From Pseudodesulfovibrio profundus (GTDB lineage Bacteria; Desulfobacterota; Desulfovibrionia; Desulfovibrionales; Desulfovibrionaceae), in the NCBI RefSeq assembly GCF_900217235.1, contig NZ_LT907975.1:3819001-3883000 (forward strand): DNA of 64,000 nucleotides. The letters are read 5' to 3'. The translations under genes were made by a program, and so were the position numbers. The notes below the pieces were generated by a model. It saw nothing but the letters and a program-made list of their open reading frames with translations, was not told the origin of the DNA and made no database searches. Shown in pieces: positions 42,109-51,861 of the stretch; positions within the stretch are counted from its first letter, which is position 1; each line of letters starts with the position of its first letter.

Positions 42109-42417
42109 ATGTTCGATATTTCCACTGGCTTTGATTACAACGAAAAGACCGACGAGATGACCTTCACCCACTCGCAGGACGTCACGCCCATTCTCATGGA
42201 GAACGAGGCGCGGCGCATGTCTGCTGCTGCTCCAATGGGGCAAGGTTTGGGGCGCAAGGTTGCATCCATTGACATGGTGACCATTCAGGAAGCCAAGAAG
42301 CAGGGGTACGACCTTTTCAAAACGTCTGACCGTGAGAAGTGGCTCATTCTGCACCCTCAATACCGCACCGTCCGCGCTATCGACACCGGGCGTTCTGGCC
42401 GGATCATTGTCAAGTGA
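42109..42417 (+). CDS. Hypothetical head protein, 102 aa
   Basis: Begins MFDISTGFDYNEKTDEMTF; ends ILHPQYRTVRAIDTGRSGRI. Lies between the capsid and adaptor genes with AAGGATA upstream; a minor head or head-tail protein is likely. Confidence 0.6.
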   Translation: MFDISTGFDYNEKTDEMTFTHSQDVTPILMENEARRMSAAAPMGQGLGRKVASIDMVTIQEAKKQGYDLFKTSDREKWLILHPQYRTVRAIDTGRSGRIIVK

Positions 42418-42418
42418 C

Positions 42419-42892
42419 GTGCTTTTAATCGTTGGAGATAGCCCCAACACGAAAGCAGACCTTGCCACATGGTTGGCAATGGGCGTTGACTTCGACGCTT
42501 GTGGTCTCAACAGGGCTTGCCTCAATTACCCCTTGGCTTATCGCTACCTCTTTTCTTTTCATGCTGATGAGGTGCGGCAATGGGTCCCAAATGGTTCTCA
42601 TGTCGAAGTGTGGTCACACCATAAATATCCAAGTGTGAACCACGTGAAACTGCCCATAAGAGTTAGTGGTGGAGGCTCCGCTGTCCCGGCGATTTATGCG
42701 GCTCTCCTCAAGTGGGGATATCACAAGATTGTTTTAGCTGGCGTCCCCCTCTCCGGTCCCTACAAAGATTTATTTTTCCCATCATTTCAGCGTCTTTACC
42801 GGGAACTCTCCCCGGCTGTTCGTTCCCTCTCAGGCAACACCCTCGACCTTTTCGGCCCACCTACCAAGGAGTGGCTTAATGACATTTGTTAG
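42419..42892 (+). CDS. Hypothetical protein with Rossmann-like start, 157 aa
   Basis: GTG start reads LLIVGDSPNTKADLATWLAMG, suggestive of a nucleotide-sugar or Rossmann-type fold, but no conserved catalytic motif is recognised. It overlaps the adaptor gene by 14 nt. It could be a moron or an enzyme acting on the virion. Confidence 0.5.
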   Translation: MLLIVGDSPNTKADLATWLAMGVDFDACGLNRACLNYPLAYRYLFSFHADEVRQWVPNGSHVEVWSHHKYPSVNHVKLPIRVSGGGSAVPAIYAALLKWGYHKIVLAGVPLSGPYKDLFFPSFQRLYRELSPAVRSLSGNTLDLFGPPTKEWLNDIC

Positions 42893-43502
42893 TAATTTGA
42901 TTGATCGTACTCGGCTTAAGCTGAACGATGCCGCAAAATCCCGTTGGGAAGATGCGGATATGGTCGCAATGGCGCAGGAGGCCGTAGAGCGCGTCGAACT
43001 TGTTTTGGCGAAGTTCGACATCGAGTTTGCCAAGGAACGCGCCACGCTCACGACTGTGGCCGATCAGGACTATCTTCCCTTGCCCGCCGACTTCCTCACG
43101 GACAACGGACTGTATCGACCGGCGACAAGCACCGAACTCATTAAATGCAACTCCGACAACTGGGAGCGCATTATTTCAGCGGGTGAGCTTTCGCACTGGA
43201 TTATTCGCGGCACCAACGCTTATTTCAAGGGAACGCCGAGGAGCGCGGAAGACCTGTACCTGTACTACTACACAAAGAACGACACCGGCAGCTGGACCGC
43301 AACGACCATGAGCACAGACGAAACCCCATGGGGCGGCAAGTGTGACTCCATCATGGCGTGGTACATGTCTATCCTCGCATCGAATGTCGATGGTGCCAAC
43401 TGGTCAGCAGACCAGACGCTTATGCGCGACCTCGAAAACCGTGTGTTTGAGACATACGGCACACTTGGCACCGTTGCTGATGACAGCGTGGGGTGGCTCT
43501 AA
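42879..43502 (+). CDS. Head-tail adaptor protein
   Basis: 207 aa. MTFVSNLIDRTRLKLND with WEDADMVAMAQEAVERVE and later DYLPLPADF is the pattern of phage adaptor proteins that bind under the portal (P22 gp4-like role). TAATG overlap with the next gene. Confidence 0.78.
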   Translation: MTFVSNLIDRTRLKLNDAAKSRWEDADMVAMAQEAVERVELVLAKFDIEFAKERATLTTVADQDYLPLPADFLTDNGLYRPATSTELIKCNSDNWERIISAGELSHWIIRGTNAYFKGTPRSAEDLYLYYYTKNDTGSWTATTMSTDETPWGGKCDSIMAWYMSILASNVDGANWSADQTLMRDLENRVFETYGTLGTVADDSVGWL

Positions 43503-45058
43503 TGCCCGTACCGTCCAGCAAGCATTCAATGCTCAGGCCGCAAGTGTTCACGCCAACCCAGGGGGTGAATTACGGCAACGCGCCTATTGACCTGAAATCG
43601 ACTGAGCTTTCACGGAGTATGAACGGGTATTACCCGAAGCAGTCGAGCCGGTGGACAGTACGCCCCGGCTTTGAGTGTGTGACTGATGCCGTTAACAAAC
43701 TGACTACGCCCATTCTTGGACTGACTCCGTACTACAACGGCACGACCTTATACCTTGTGGCTTTTTCAGGTGGCAAAATTTACGCCATGAGCAAGGCAAT
43801 CCTTGAGAGTTCAACCCCGGCATGGACTGAAATAGGTTTTTTGTCTGACTCAACAACCAAACCGCAAGCCGTGGTTTATAACGGTCTGCTTTTGATCGCT
43901 GATGGTGGTCCTTCAATCCGTTATTGGGACGGCACGACAACGGGACTTATCGCCAACTCGCCAAGCAAATGCACCGCCCTTGCCGAAGCGCGTGGGGTGT
44001 TGATCGGCAACTCGGGTGATGTAGTGGATTATATTTACCTGTCTGCTCCTAACTTTGCCGACAAGGATTGGCAGTCTGGCAGTGGACACCGTGAAGTTGC
44101 TGTCGGATTCGGCGATGGTGTGCCCGTCAACGCATTTTGTGTCGGTCCCGGCGGCAAGGATGTACTTGTCAGCAAAAAAGACGACAGGCAGGGCGTGGGG
44201 CAGATCAGACGATTGATCATGCCGGGTGCTGACACTTTATCTTGGTATGTTTCAGAGCCAACAGACAGCAGCTCCGCTGCACAGAACGCGCATGGGATGT
44301 TGAACGCTTTTGGCCGCACATTCTATTTTGACGATACGGGCATGAGGGCAGTAGCCGCAACAGACGGCTATGATGAGGTCAACGTCGATGCCCACTTCGG
44401 CAAGCGCATCAACAAAGCGTTCAACCTGTTCAACGCCGTGGTGCAAGAGATAACTTTTTTGCCGACCATTGGCGCGTTCATGCTCCTTTTGCAGAGCTAT
44501 ACCCAGCCCTACCTCTATTTCCCCCGAAACAACGCATTTTGTCCGTGGCGCATGTCTGGTGCCATTATCAACAGTGCCTGTACCATTGACAATAATATCT
44601 ACATGGGAACAGCAGACGGCAACCTCTACCGCATGAATGAAAACATTGGTGCCGACGAGGTTGAGCCGGGAGTGGACCCAAAGCCAATTCAAAGCTACGG
44701 CAGAACCAAAAAGGTTACAGCCAACGGTTACGACATGGTTCTCAAGCGAACCACACTCGCCATGACGCCTATACGGTCAGGCACGGTTTACTTGAGAGCC
44801 GTCAAAAACAATGAAGCAACACAGGTACAGTTGTGTGACGGCTTCCCCGTTGAAGACGGGCGCAACCTTCTCGGCCTCGCTACGGGTCTTCTCGGCCTCG
44901 CAACCGGCTTGCTCGGCGCAGGCGGTGCAGAGCCAACGCAACAGACCATCCATGGCGGCATCCGAGACTGTGGACTGCAAATAGAATGGTACGGTGACGG
45001 CGCACGATACGAAATTGAACAGATAACGGCAGAGATTGCCGGTCCTCTTGGAGAGTAG
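43502..45058 (+). CDS. Tail hub/DNA-stabilisation protein, P22 gp10-like
   Basis: 518 aa, all-beta with repeated blade-like segments (ILGLTPYYNGTTLYLVAFSG, VYNGLLLIADGGPSIRYWDG, MSGAIINSACTIDNNIYMG). Length and place fit gp10-type plugs that close the portal after packaging. Near the C-terminus a short duplication LLGLATG-LLGLATG-LLG is coded by a 21-bp direct repeat around 44868-44915. Confidence 0.75.
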   Translation: MPVPSSKHSMLRPQVFTPTQGVNYGNAPIDLKSTELSRSMNGYYPKQSSRWTVRPGFECVTDAVNKLTTPILGLTPYYNGTTLYLVAFSGGKIYAMSKAILESSTPAWTEIGFLSDSTTKPQAVVYNGLLLIADGGPSIRYWDGTTTGLIANSPSKCTALAEARGVLIGNSGDVVDYIYLSAPNFADKDWQSGSGHREVAVGFGDGVPVNAFCVGPGGKDVLVSKKDDRQGVGQIRRLIMPGADTLSWYVSEPTDSSSAAQNAHGMLNAFGRTFYFDDTGMRAVAATDGYDEVNVDAHFGKRINKAFNLFNAVVQEITFLPTIGAFMLLLQSYTQPYLYFPRNNAFCPWRMSGAIINSACTIDNNIYMGTADGNLYRMNENIGADEVEPGVDPKPIQSYGRTKKVTANGYDMVLKRTTLAMTPIRSGTVYLRAVKNNEATQVQLCDGFPVEDGRNLLGLATGLLGLATGLLGAGGAEPTQQTIHGGIRDCGLQIEWYGDGARYEIEQITAEIAGPLGE

Positions 45059-45061
45059 ATT

Positions 45062-46027
45062 ATGCCTAGTTTAGGTGGCGGCGGCAAGTATGGTGGTTCT
45101 GATGTCGGCGGCGGTGCTGGTGGAAGCCACGGTGGTGGATATGACTCTAGTGGGGATAGGGATTATTCTTCTTCCCACCACAATAACACAGCTTGGGGAG
45201 TTGACCCGATAACAGGGAGAACTGTGCAAGTTGGGATGCCTTCCCTCTCTGGCCGTGGCATGATGACTACCGGCGTAGGGGGTCAACTTGGGTTCCTGAA
45301 CACCATGCGTAGTGGTGGGAACCTGAATGAGGCGTGGAAGGCTATGACCATGAGCAACAAGTCTAGCCCGTTCCATAACCAGTATCGCCAGAATTTGCAG
45401 AAAAACATACGCGACATGGCGGCGGCTCGAAAGGCCGCTGATTTCAACACGTACAAAAGTATCGTGAACAGTGACATGGGGTGGGGCTTAAAGGCCGAGG
45501 CCATGAACAACCTTGAATCCGGCTTGCTTGGCGAACTCGACGCTGTGGGCATTGACACGCAGGAAATGCGCGACACGCACCATGGCGGCGGTTTCATGGG
45601 GCAGGCCTTCGGGTGGGGGGCTGGCGCTGATGATGTTCAGACCATGAGCGAAACAAGGGACGGCCTTGGGACTGTGGACCCAGACAACCCAATGGGCTAT
45701 TCGCCGTTAGGCTTCATGGGCGTGACTGTCGCGCCTCACATTGGGGCAAAACTCGCTGAACTCACTCGCAGTCCTGTTGCTGGGATGATTGGGAAAAACG
45801 TAGTAGGTACTGTCGCTGAAAATTACGGGCCAACAACGCCAAGTGGATCAGGTGCCATTTCTATGGGGGCAAAGGCTCTGGGGGTACCAATGGGTGCACA
45901 AATGCGCCAAATGGCTGGACTCATGAACAAAGGTGCCAATTTGAATTATGCAGGGCATACCAACAAAACCGAAGGACTCAAAAATAGTGAGTCAAGCGGT
46001 GGAAGTAGACCGTGGTGGACTGTCTAA
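45062..46027 (+). CDS. Gly-rich virion protein candidate, 321 aa
   Basis: N-terminal Gly/Ser-rich region (1-45) then helical and small-residue-rich sequence with SPVAGMIGKNVVG. Not recognised. It lies between the tail hub and ejection-type proteins and its stop overlaps the end of the opposite-strand lipoprotein gene by 4 nt. Confidence 0.6.
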   Translation: MPSLGGGGKYGGSDVGGGAGGSHGGGYDSSGDRDYSSSHHNNTAWGVDPITGRTVQVGMPSLSGRGMMTTGVGGQLGFLNTMRSGGNLNEAWKAMTMSNKSSPFHNQYRQNLQKNIRDMAAARKAADFNTYKSIVNSDMGWGLKAEAMNNLESGLLGELDAVGIDTQEMRDTHHGGGFMGQAFGWGAGADDVQTMSETRDGLGTVDPDNPMGYSPLGFMGVTVAPHIGAKLAELTRSPVAGMIGKNVVGTVAENYGPTTPSGSGAISMGAKALGVPMGAQMRQMAGLMNKGANLNYAGHTNKTEGLKNSESSGGSRPWWTV

Positions 46028-46200
46028 ATAGACAGTATCCCTAGAATGCTGTCGATAGTCTTCAGGGTTGAATTGTCCTTCTTCTTCTCCTGCTGAGTGG
46101 CCTTTTCTTCCTCCTTCTCAGCCTCTGCCGTTTGTTGTTGCTTCGCGGCACAACCGAACAGCAAGCCAACCAGACAAATCATAACAATAAGCTTCTTCAT
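46024..46200 (-). CDS. Small lipoprotein moron
   Basis: 58 aa on the strand opposite to the virion operon. MKKLIVMICLVGLLFGC is a signal peptide with lipobox LLFGC; the mature part is highly charged and helical (AEAEKEEEKATQQEKKKD). AGGAG seven nt upstream of ATG 46200, plus a dedicated promoter. This layout is typical of lysogenic-conversion genes, some of which block receptor use by related phages. Function is inferred. Confidence 0.8.
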   Translation of the reverse strand: MKKLIVMICLVGLLFGCAAKQQQTAEAEKEEEKATQQEKKKDNSTLKTIDSILGILSI

Positions 46201-46218
46201 GGGTCTTCTCCTGACCTT

Positions 46219-46246
46219 TTTATAACACAACCTCACACATATTCAA
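46219..46246 (-). promoter_or_regulatory. Promoter of the lipoprotein moron
   Basis: Minus strand -35 TTGAAT (46241-46246), a 16-bp spacer and -10 TATAAA (46219-46224), 19 nt upstream of the start codon. The local sequence is more AT-rich than the neighbouring virion genes. Confidence 0.7.
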
Positions 46247-46315
46247 ATAAGTATTTTATATCGTGTCAACCCCAACGCATGGAAGCGGCGGGACAATCAC
46301 CAAGGATGGTGAACA

Positions 46316-47173
46316 ATGGCAAATACGGCATACGGCACAGTCGGTGAAAACAACGTCAAGTATGGCCTGAACAAGGCGCAGGACTGGCTCAAGAACAACG
46401 AAGACGGTTATCAGACCCCTTATCCTGAATACACGGACCGTCAGGGTCCGGCGCAAATGGACTACGGCGTTGAGTTCGCACAGAACGCCAACCCATACGA
46501 AAAGGTCGGCGGCATTGCGCAGGACTGGGACCAGTTCAAGCAGGACATGCGCCAGCCTGTTTATCAGGCATATGATCAGAGTCTCCGTGATATTGATCAG
46601 CGGTTCTCTGGCAACGGGCTTTTCGGCTCTCGCGGCTACGGAATGAACGACGACACGCTTGTCAAGGCTGGTCAGGGCTTGCAAGCCGGACTGCTCGGAG
46701 CGGATACAGCGGCTCTCAATCTTTACGGTCAGGACTTGGACCGCAGGGACGCGCAGAACCTGAACGCATGGAAAACAGGACTCACTGAGGCCGAACGTAA
46801 ACAGGCCCAGAATGCGAATCAATTCGCGTGGGATTACGGTCAGGCGCAAAACGCAATCGACTTTGCAAACAGTGAAGCCGCACGCAAGGACGCCTATAAT
46901 CAAGACCAATTCGCCTGGGGCTATCAGCAGCACCGTCAGCCGTTCGCTGACTACATGGCCCTTGCCGGTGGTTCTGCTCCTATCGCAAATCAATCAGCCG
47001 CAAATCAGGCCGCGCTTGAAGCAGCCAACTTGCAGGCAAAGGCTGCTGGAACGTCTGCATGGGGTTCTGCAATCGGCGGCATTGGTGGCGGATTGCTTGG
47101 TTCATACGGCGGCGATGACGGTTGGTCTTTCGGCGGCATAGCTGATGATCTCGGTAGCCTCTTCTCTTGGTAG
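46316..47173 (+). CDS. Ejection-type virion protein, 285 aa
   Basis: Gln/Ala/Asn-rich helices (FANSEAARKDAYNQDQFAWG) and a Gly-rich hydrophobic C-terminus (WGSAIGGIGGGLLGSYGG), like podovirus DNA-ejection proteins. AAGGATG-type site upstream. Exact orthologue unknown. Confidence 0.65.
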   Translation: MANTAYGTVGENNVKYGLNKAQDWLKNNEDGYQTPYPEYTDRQGPAQMDYGVEFAQNANPYEKVGGIAQDWDQFKQDMRQPVYQAYDQSLRDIDQRFSGNGLFGSRGYGMNDDTLVKAGQGLQAGLLGADTAALNLYGQDLDRRDAQNLNAWKTGLTEAERKQAQNANQFAWDYGQAQNAIDFANSEAARKDAYNQDQFAWGYQQHRQPFADYMALAGGSAPIANQSAANQAALEAANLQAKAAGTSAWGSAIGGIGGGLLGSYGGDDGWSFGGIADDLGSLFSW

Positions 47174-47183
47174 GCGGTGACAT

Positions 47184-48359
47184 ATGGGATTTTTAGATAA
47201 TAACGGACTCGCCCTCGCCTATGGCCTCAATTCAGGCTTGCAGGCGTTCAACGCTGCGCAGGATCGCAACCTCAAGCGGCAGATGTGGGAAGGGCAGCAA
47301 GAGCGGCAAGGGATGCTTGACGATATGACGCGCAAGCAATTTGAAATGCAACAAAATCAATTTAATCGGCAGCAAAATCAGCAGGCGGCAGACGTGAAGC
47401 TGGCCGCTAATCCTCAGTTGCTCTCAACCATCGGTATGCAGGGACCATTTGCGCCAAGCGGTCAGGGGCAAGGGCTTGTGAATATGCCCAGTACTTCAAT
47501 GGCGTGGAAGGCGCGAGAGGCTATGACGCCCGCAAAGAGGGAACCATCTACAAAGATTGAAAAGCTCCAAGCCTATCTAGGCATACTCCCCGAAGGTGAC
47601 CCGCGCCGCGCCCAAGTTGAGGCGGCTATCCAGAAGGAAATTACTCCGTCTTCGGCTGTCAAGGTTGATGTGAACACTGGCAACAAGGCCGGGGAAATCC
47701 TTAGTGTGGATAAAACCAATCACACAGCCGTCATTTCTGACCCCACCGCCGAGAACGGTATGCGCGTTGTGGCTCTCCCCGGCGGTAAGACTGAAAGCGA
47801 AAAAACTACTCGCGCTCGCACTGGTGGCACGGCGGCTGCTATTGCAGTCCGAGAGCTTGATTATGTCCTTGGAAGCCTTGGGATCGACCCCGAAAGCGGA
47901 AAGAGGGTTCAAGGCAGCTCCGTTGCTGGGCCTCGCGGGCGTATGCTTGCAGACTCCGGTGTCGGTCGATACTTGGTGGCCGGAACCGGAACAGGTGATT
48001 TTATGGGAACATTGCAATCAATTAAAGACACCATCGCCATTAACCGGCTGCTTGAAATCAAAGCTTCGGGCGCAGGGCTTGGTCAGGTCCCTCAATCTCA
48101 GCTTGAAGCTTTGGCAAGGGCTTTGGGTAACCTTAACCCCGAGACTTCGGATGAGCTGCTAACCCAAAACTTGATGGATGTACGCAACCTGTATGCAGAC
48201 GTTGTTCGTCGCTCTGCCACAGATGCCAATGACAAAACATTCACTCACTTGATGGAAAAAACAATGAATAAGCCGGGGGCGGCAACGCGGCGGATAGGGA
48301 CCTTTGACCCTGATGCCGAGGCTGACCGTCTTATCAAAGAGGCCATGGGAGGCCAATAA
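47184..48359 (+). CDS. Ejection-type virion protein, 391 aa
   Basis: N-terminal ALAYGLNSGLQAFNAAQD, then a Gln-rich helix (EMQQNQFNRQQNQQAADVK). It resembles internal head proteins injected with the DNA. Its stop overlaps the next start (TAATG), implying stoichiometric co-translation. Confidence 0.65.
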   Translation: MGFLDNNGLALAYGLNSGLQAFNAAQDRNLKRQMWEGQQERQGMLDDMTRKQFEMQQNQFNRQQNQQAADVKLAANPQLLSTIGMQGPFAPSGQGQGLVNMPSTSMAWKAREAMTPAKREPSTKIEKLQAYLGILPEGDPRRAQVEAAIQKEITPSSAVKVDVNTGNKAGEILSVDKTNHTAVISDPTAENGMRVVALPGGKTESEKTTRARTGGTAAAIAVRELDYVLGSLGIDPESGKRVQGSSVAGPRGRMLADSGVGRYLVAGTGTGDFMGTLQSIKDTIAINRLLEIKASGAGLGQVPQSQLEALARALGNLNPETSDELLTQNLMDVRNLYADVVRRSATDANDKTFTHLMEKTMNKPGAATRRIGTFDPDAEADRLIKEAMGGQ

Positions 48360-50254
48360 TGGACAACGCTCTCAAGTCTAACGTCTCCCGCATGGTTCAG
48401 GCCGGGGTGGCTGAAGACAAAATCAAGCAATATATCAAGGACTACCACGCCGCTGACCGCTATTTGAACGAGAACGGCAGCATCATGGGGTCTGAAAGGG
48501 GTGCAACTGATTGGGGCCGTGTTATCTCTCAGGGGGTGGGCGGAACTATCGGTGGGCTGATTGGCGCGGCCTCTCCCGTTCCTGGTGATGAGTTTCTTGC
48601 CATGGGCATGGGCGATGCTATCGGGGGACTCGCATGGGACACTTACCGCCGTCATGTGCAAGGCAAAGACCAAGACAAAGACATCCGCGATTATATGAAC
48701 TCTGCCGCTGTTGACACAGGTATGGGCATGGCTGTGCCTGCTGGCATTGACATGGCGAAGCCGTATGTCGCAAAGGCTGTAAAAGGTGCGGTTGCCCCTA
48801 TTAAGTCGCGCATAGCTCGACATGTTGGGAAGGTCGCTCCGTCTGCCGCCGATGACGTTGCCATGTTTGAGAGGCACGGCTTTAAGCCTGATGCTGGCAT
48901 GGTGACCGATAACCAGAACATGCATACTTGGTCACAGTCCATCCGCAAAACTCCCGGTGGTGGTGGAGTGATGGGCGCAAATGATGCCCACAACATGGAA
49001 CAGGGCAGTATCGTTGCAGACAAAATAGCTCGCGCCTTTGGGCAGCCTCAGACACCAAGTGTCCTTGGTGCTGACGTCAAGACCGCAGCGAGTGCAAAAA
49101 AAGAAGCGCTCAAGCGGCAAGCCGACGAATTGTTCAAAAGAGCAGAACAGCTTATCCCAGACGATATGATGGTGTCTGCCCCGAATACCCGTGAGATTGT
49201 TGCCTCCTTGGAGGCTGAGCTTGCAGACCCGGCAACAAAGCCGCTGGTCGGTGGAGTGAACAAGATCATTGCAGGGATTAAAAAATCTATGGGCGAAACC
49301 GGGGAGCTTAATGCCCGCACCATGAAGAACCTGAAATCACTTCTCGGCTCTGTTTACAGCAAGCCTAATGCTGACATCCTTGACGGCAAATATAAGATGC
49401 TTTTTAAGGCTCTCCGCAAAGATTTGGACAACGTAACGTCTGCCGTTGGCCCCGAAGCAGCCGAAGCTATGAACAAAGCAAACTCTTTCTATAGCAAGTT
49501 CAAGGGCGACAAGCTGGTAGGTGACCCAGGTTGGCAGGGGACCCTTGATGAACTCATCAGAAAAGCAAATTCAAGCGACACCTACAAGGCCATTGTCAAC
49601 AAGGCTGGCGGCGACTCTGACAAACTGCGCCGTATCTTCCAGCTACTCCCAGAAAAGCAGCAGGCGAATATCCGCGCAACAGTGTTGCAGCAGATGGGCA
49701 AGGCTAACCCAGGCGCACAAAACGCAACCGGTGATGCCTTCTCGTTCAATACGTTCCTGACCAACATCAACAAACTATCCCCCGAATCACGCAACTTCCT
49801 CTTTATGCGCGGCGGCAAGCCTACGGCTGGCTATCAAGACTTGCTCAAGGTTGCCGAGTACATGAAGAACCTCGAAAAAGCTGCTAACCATTCAAACACT
49901 GATAATCTTCGCGTGTGGCGCGAGTTGTGGAAGCCTATTGGTCAAGGGGCGCTACTAGGCGGCGCTGGTGGAGGTTTTGGTGGCAGTATCCCCGCGATGG
50001 CAAAGGGTGCCGCTGTTGGTGCCGCTGTCCAGGGTGCAAGGATTGGAGCAGACTACCGCATGGCAAAATTACTGACCAATCCCGACTTTGTGAAATGGTT
50101 GGCTCAGTCTGGCAAGGCTGTCTCCGCTCCTGGGCGACAGATCAGCACAACCGCACAACTCGCCAAGCTCCCCATCATTGCCAAAATGAATCCCGAGATA
50201 AAAGACGAGATCGACGCATATCTGGATAACTTTGACGCCCCAATTAAAAGATAA
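48359..50254 (+). CDS. Large internal virion / ejection protein, 631 aa
   Basis: N-terminal hydrophobic Gly-rich region (VISQGVGGTIGGLIGAASP) and mainly helical remainder, with a second Gly/Ala patch at about 520-560 (LLGGAGGGFGGS). No enzymatic motif recognised. Last and largest of three consecutive ejection-type genes. Confidence 0.65.
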   Translation: MDNALKSNVSRMVQAGVAEDKIKQYIKDYHAADRYLNENGSIMGSERGATDWGRVISQGVGGTIGGLIGAASPVPGDEFLAMGMGDAIGGLAWDTYRRHVQGKDQDKDIRDYMNSAAVDTGMGMAVPAGIDMAKPYVAKAVKGAVAPIKSRIARHVGKVAPSAADDVAMFERHGFKPDAGMVTDNQNMHTWSQSIRKTPGGGGVMGANDAHNMEQGSIVADKIARAFGQPQTPSVLGADVKTAASAKKEALKRQADELFKRAEQLIPDDMMVSAPNTREIVASLEAELADPATKPLVGGVNKIIAGIKKSMGETGELNARTMKNLKSLLGSVYSKPNADILDGKYKMLFKALRKDLDNVTSAVGPEAAEAMNKANSFYSKFKGDKLVGDPGWQGTLDELIRKANSSDTYKAIVNKAGGDSDKLRRIFQLLPEKQQANIRATVLQQMGKANPGAQNATGDAFSFNTFLTNINKLSPESRNFLFMRGGKPTAGYQDLLKVAEYMKNLEKAANHSNTDNLRVWRELWKPIGQGALLGGAGGGFGGSIPAMAKGAAVGAAVQGARIGADYRMAKLLTNPDFVKWLAQSGKAVSAPGRQISTTAQLAKLPIIAKMNPEIKDEIDAYLDNFDAPIKR

Positions 50255-50302
50255 CCACCGGCAGACAGGAAGTCAGCCGACAAAGCCAAGGATGGCGAAA
50301 AT

Positions 50303-51499
50303 ATGACAATTGTACGTAACAGCGCAACCGTGCCGGACCCATCGGTCCCTAACGGTGACAGCGAAATGGCGGCAGTGTTGAAAAACAGCACAGCCATTGA
50401 TGATGTGATCAGCGCAGCCAATGCGGATATAGCGGCCAAGGGTGACATGAAAAAGGCCGACAACCTCGCAGGGCTTGCCAACACTTCAACCGCTCAAACC
50501 AACCTTGGTATCAGCGCGTTTGCAAAGACGTTGCTCGATGACGCAGACGCGGCTGCCGCACGCGCCACGATGGGGCTTGTGATTGGGACGGCTGTGGAGG
50601 CGGCTGATAGCACCATTTTGAAGGACGCGGATATTGGCGTTACGGTGCAAGGCTACGACGCTGACACCGTTATAGCCCCAGGTGGAGTGCTGCCAGCCCT
50701 TGATGGCGGGAACCTTACAGGTATTGATGTCAATATTCCACACGCCCCGCAATCCATAGTGCAAGCCAACATGGGAACTCGTCCGACAGGGTGGAGCGCA
50801 TTTGGTATGGATGTCCCGACTGAATCGCTAACTTTCTTTGGAGGTATAGTCACGGTTCAAACAGGACTCCAGGTAGCCTATGCTTACCAGGGTAATGTAA
50901 ATCTTTCAGAGTTGTTATCTGTAAGCGGCACTGTAGACCTTAGTGCTCAACTGGACGGAACATATTATATCTATGCAGACTTAGACGCCAATGGTCTTTT
51001 TACTGGCTTCAACTTTTCAGCAATCCCTCAAAATGTGGGTTTTGATAGGATTGACCTCGGTTCAGACCTTTATAATCCGGCAACATTGGTTATGGTAAAT
51101 TCATCCGACATACCTATCAGGCGGGTGTACATTGGCGAAGCTAATGTCCTGGCTAGCAACGTAACTGATGTCACTAGCTACTCCCTCGGCACACAGGTTC
51201 GTTTGCCGGTGAACGGTGGCACTGACGTTGTTGCCAATACCGAATATGCCGAAACAAAAACATACCCCGGCCCAGTCGAAGCGGTAGCGGAAATTTATAG
51301 TCCCACTATATCAAAATGGGTCCGTACATTCGATGATCACGCCGAAAGTTCTGCTTCTTTCTTCGGAACACGGGTGAGAACTATTGATAATAAGTTTATC
51401 TATATCAAAACAGCCCGAAATTTCATATCAGTAGCTACTGAAGACGGAACAACACTGACAACTGGAAAATGTAGAATTGTTGTAAAAAGGAGTTATTAA
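50303..51499 (+). CDS. Tail fibre protein
   Basis: 398 aa. The N-terminal part has the fibre-typical LAGLANTSTAQTNLGISAFA and DDADAAAARATMGL motifs. The C-terminal 250 residues are beta-rich and variable-looking, ending VATEDGTTLTTGKCRIVVK, likely the receptor-binding region. AAGGATG upstream. Confidence 0.85.
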   Translation: MTIVRNSATVPDPSVPNGDSEMAAVLKNSTAIDDVISAANADIAAKGDMKKADNLAGLANTSTAQTNLGISAFAKTLLDDADAAAARATMGLVIGTAVEAADSTILKDADIGVTVQGYDADTVIAPGGVLPALDGGNLTGIDVNIPHAPQSIVQANMGTRPTGWSAFGMDVPTESLTFFGGIVTVQTGLQVAYAYQGNVNLSELLSVSGTVDLSAQLDGTYYIYADLDANGLFTGFNFSAIPQNVGFDRIDLGSDLYNPATLVMVNSSDIPIRRVYIGEANVLASNVTDVTSYSLGTQVRLPVNGGTDVVANTEYAETKTYPGPVEAVAEIYSPTISKWVRTFDDHAESSASFFGTRVRTIDNKFIYIKTARNFISVATEDGTTLTTGKCRIVVKRSY

Positions 51500-51500
51500 T

Positions 51501-51809
51501 ATGGTATATGGGAAAATAGGTACAAATGAGCAGAGGATCGGCGGTCAATACCCCGGCGAAGGTTGGGTTGAGATGACAGCGCAACGTCCCTCTCCCGACT
51601 ATGTAGCTCAAGCTGACGGAACATGGGGACCGGCCCCTGCCCCTTCCTACGTCGAACAGCGCGAAGCGGCTATCCTTGAGAAATGGCCTATCCCTCAGCA
51701 ACTTGAAGCCCATATCGAAGCGGCTGAAGACCCTCCGCGAATGGAAAAGCTGAACGCACTGCTTGCCGATGTGAAAGCTATTAAGGAGTTGTACCCTAAG
51801 CCTTTGTAG
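51501..51809 (+). CDS. Tail-fibre-associated protein, 102 aa
   Basis: Begins MVYGKIGTNEQRIGG and has a helical C-terminal half (EREAAILEKWPIPQQL-like). Placed directly after the fibre gene with AAGGAG upstream, it may be a fibre assembly chaperone. Last gene of the late operon. Confidence 0.65.
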   Translation: MVYGKIGTNEQRIGGQYPGEGWVEMTAQRPSPDYVAQADGTWGPAPAPSYVEQREAAILEKWPIPQQLEAHIEAAEDPPRMEKLNALLADVKAIKELYPKPL

Positions 51810-51861
51810 GCTGCTGACAGTACCGGTTATAAAATGTTTCGGCGTGCGGCAGTAAAAATAC

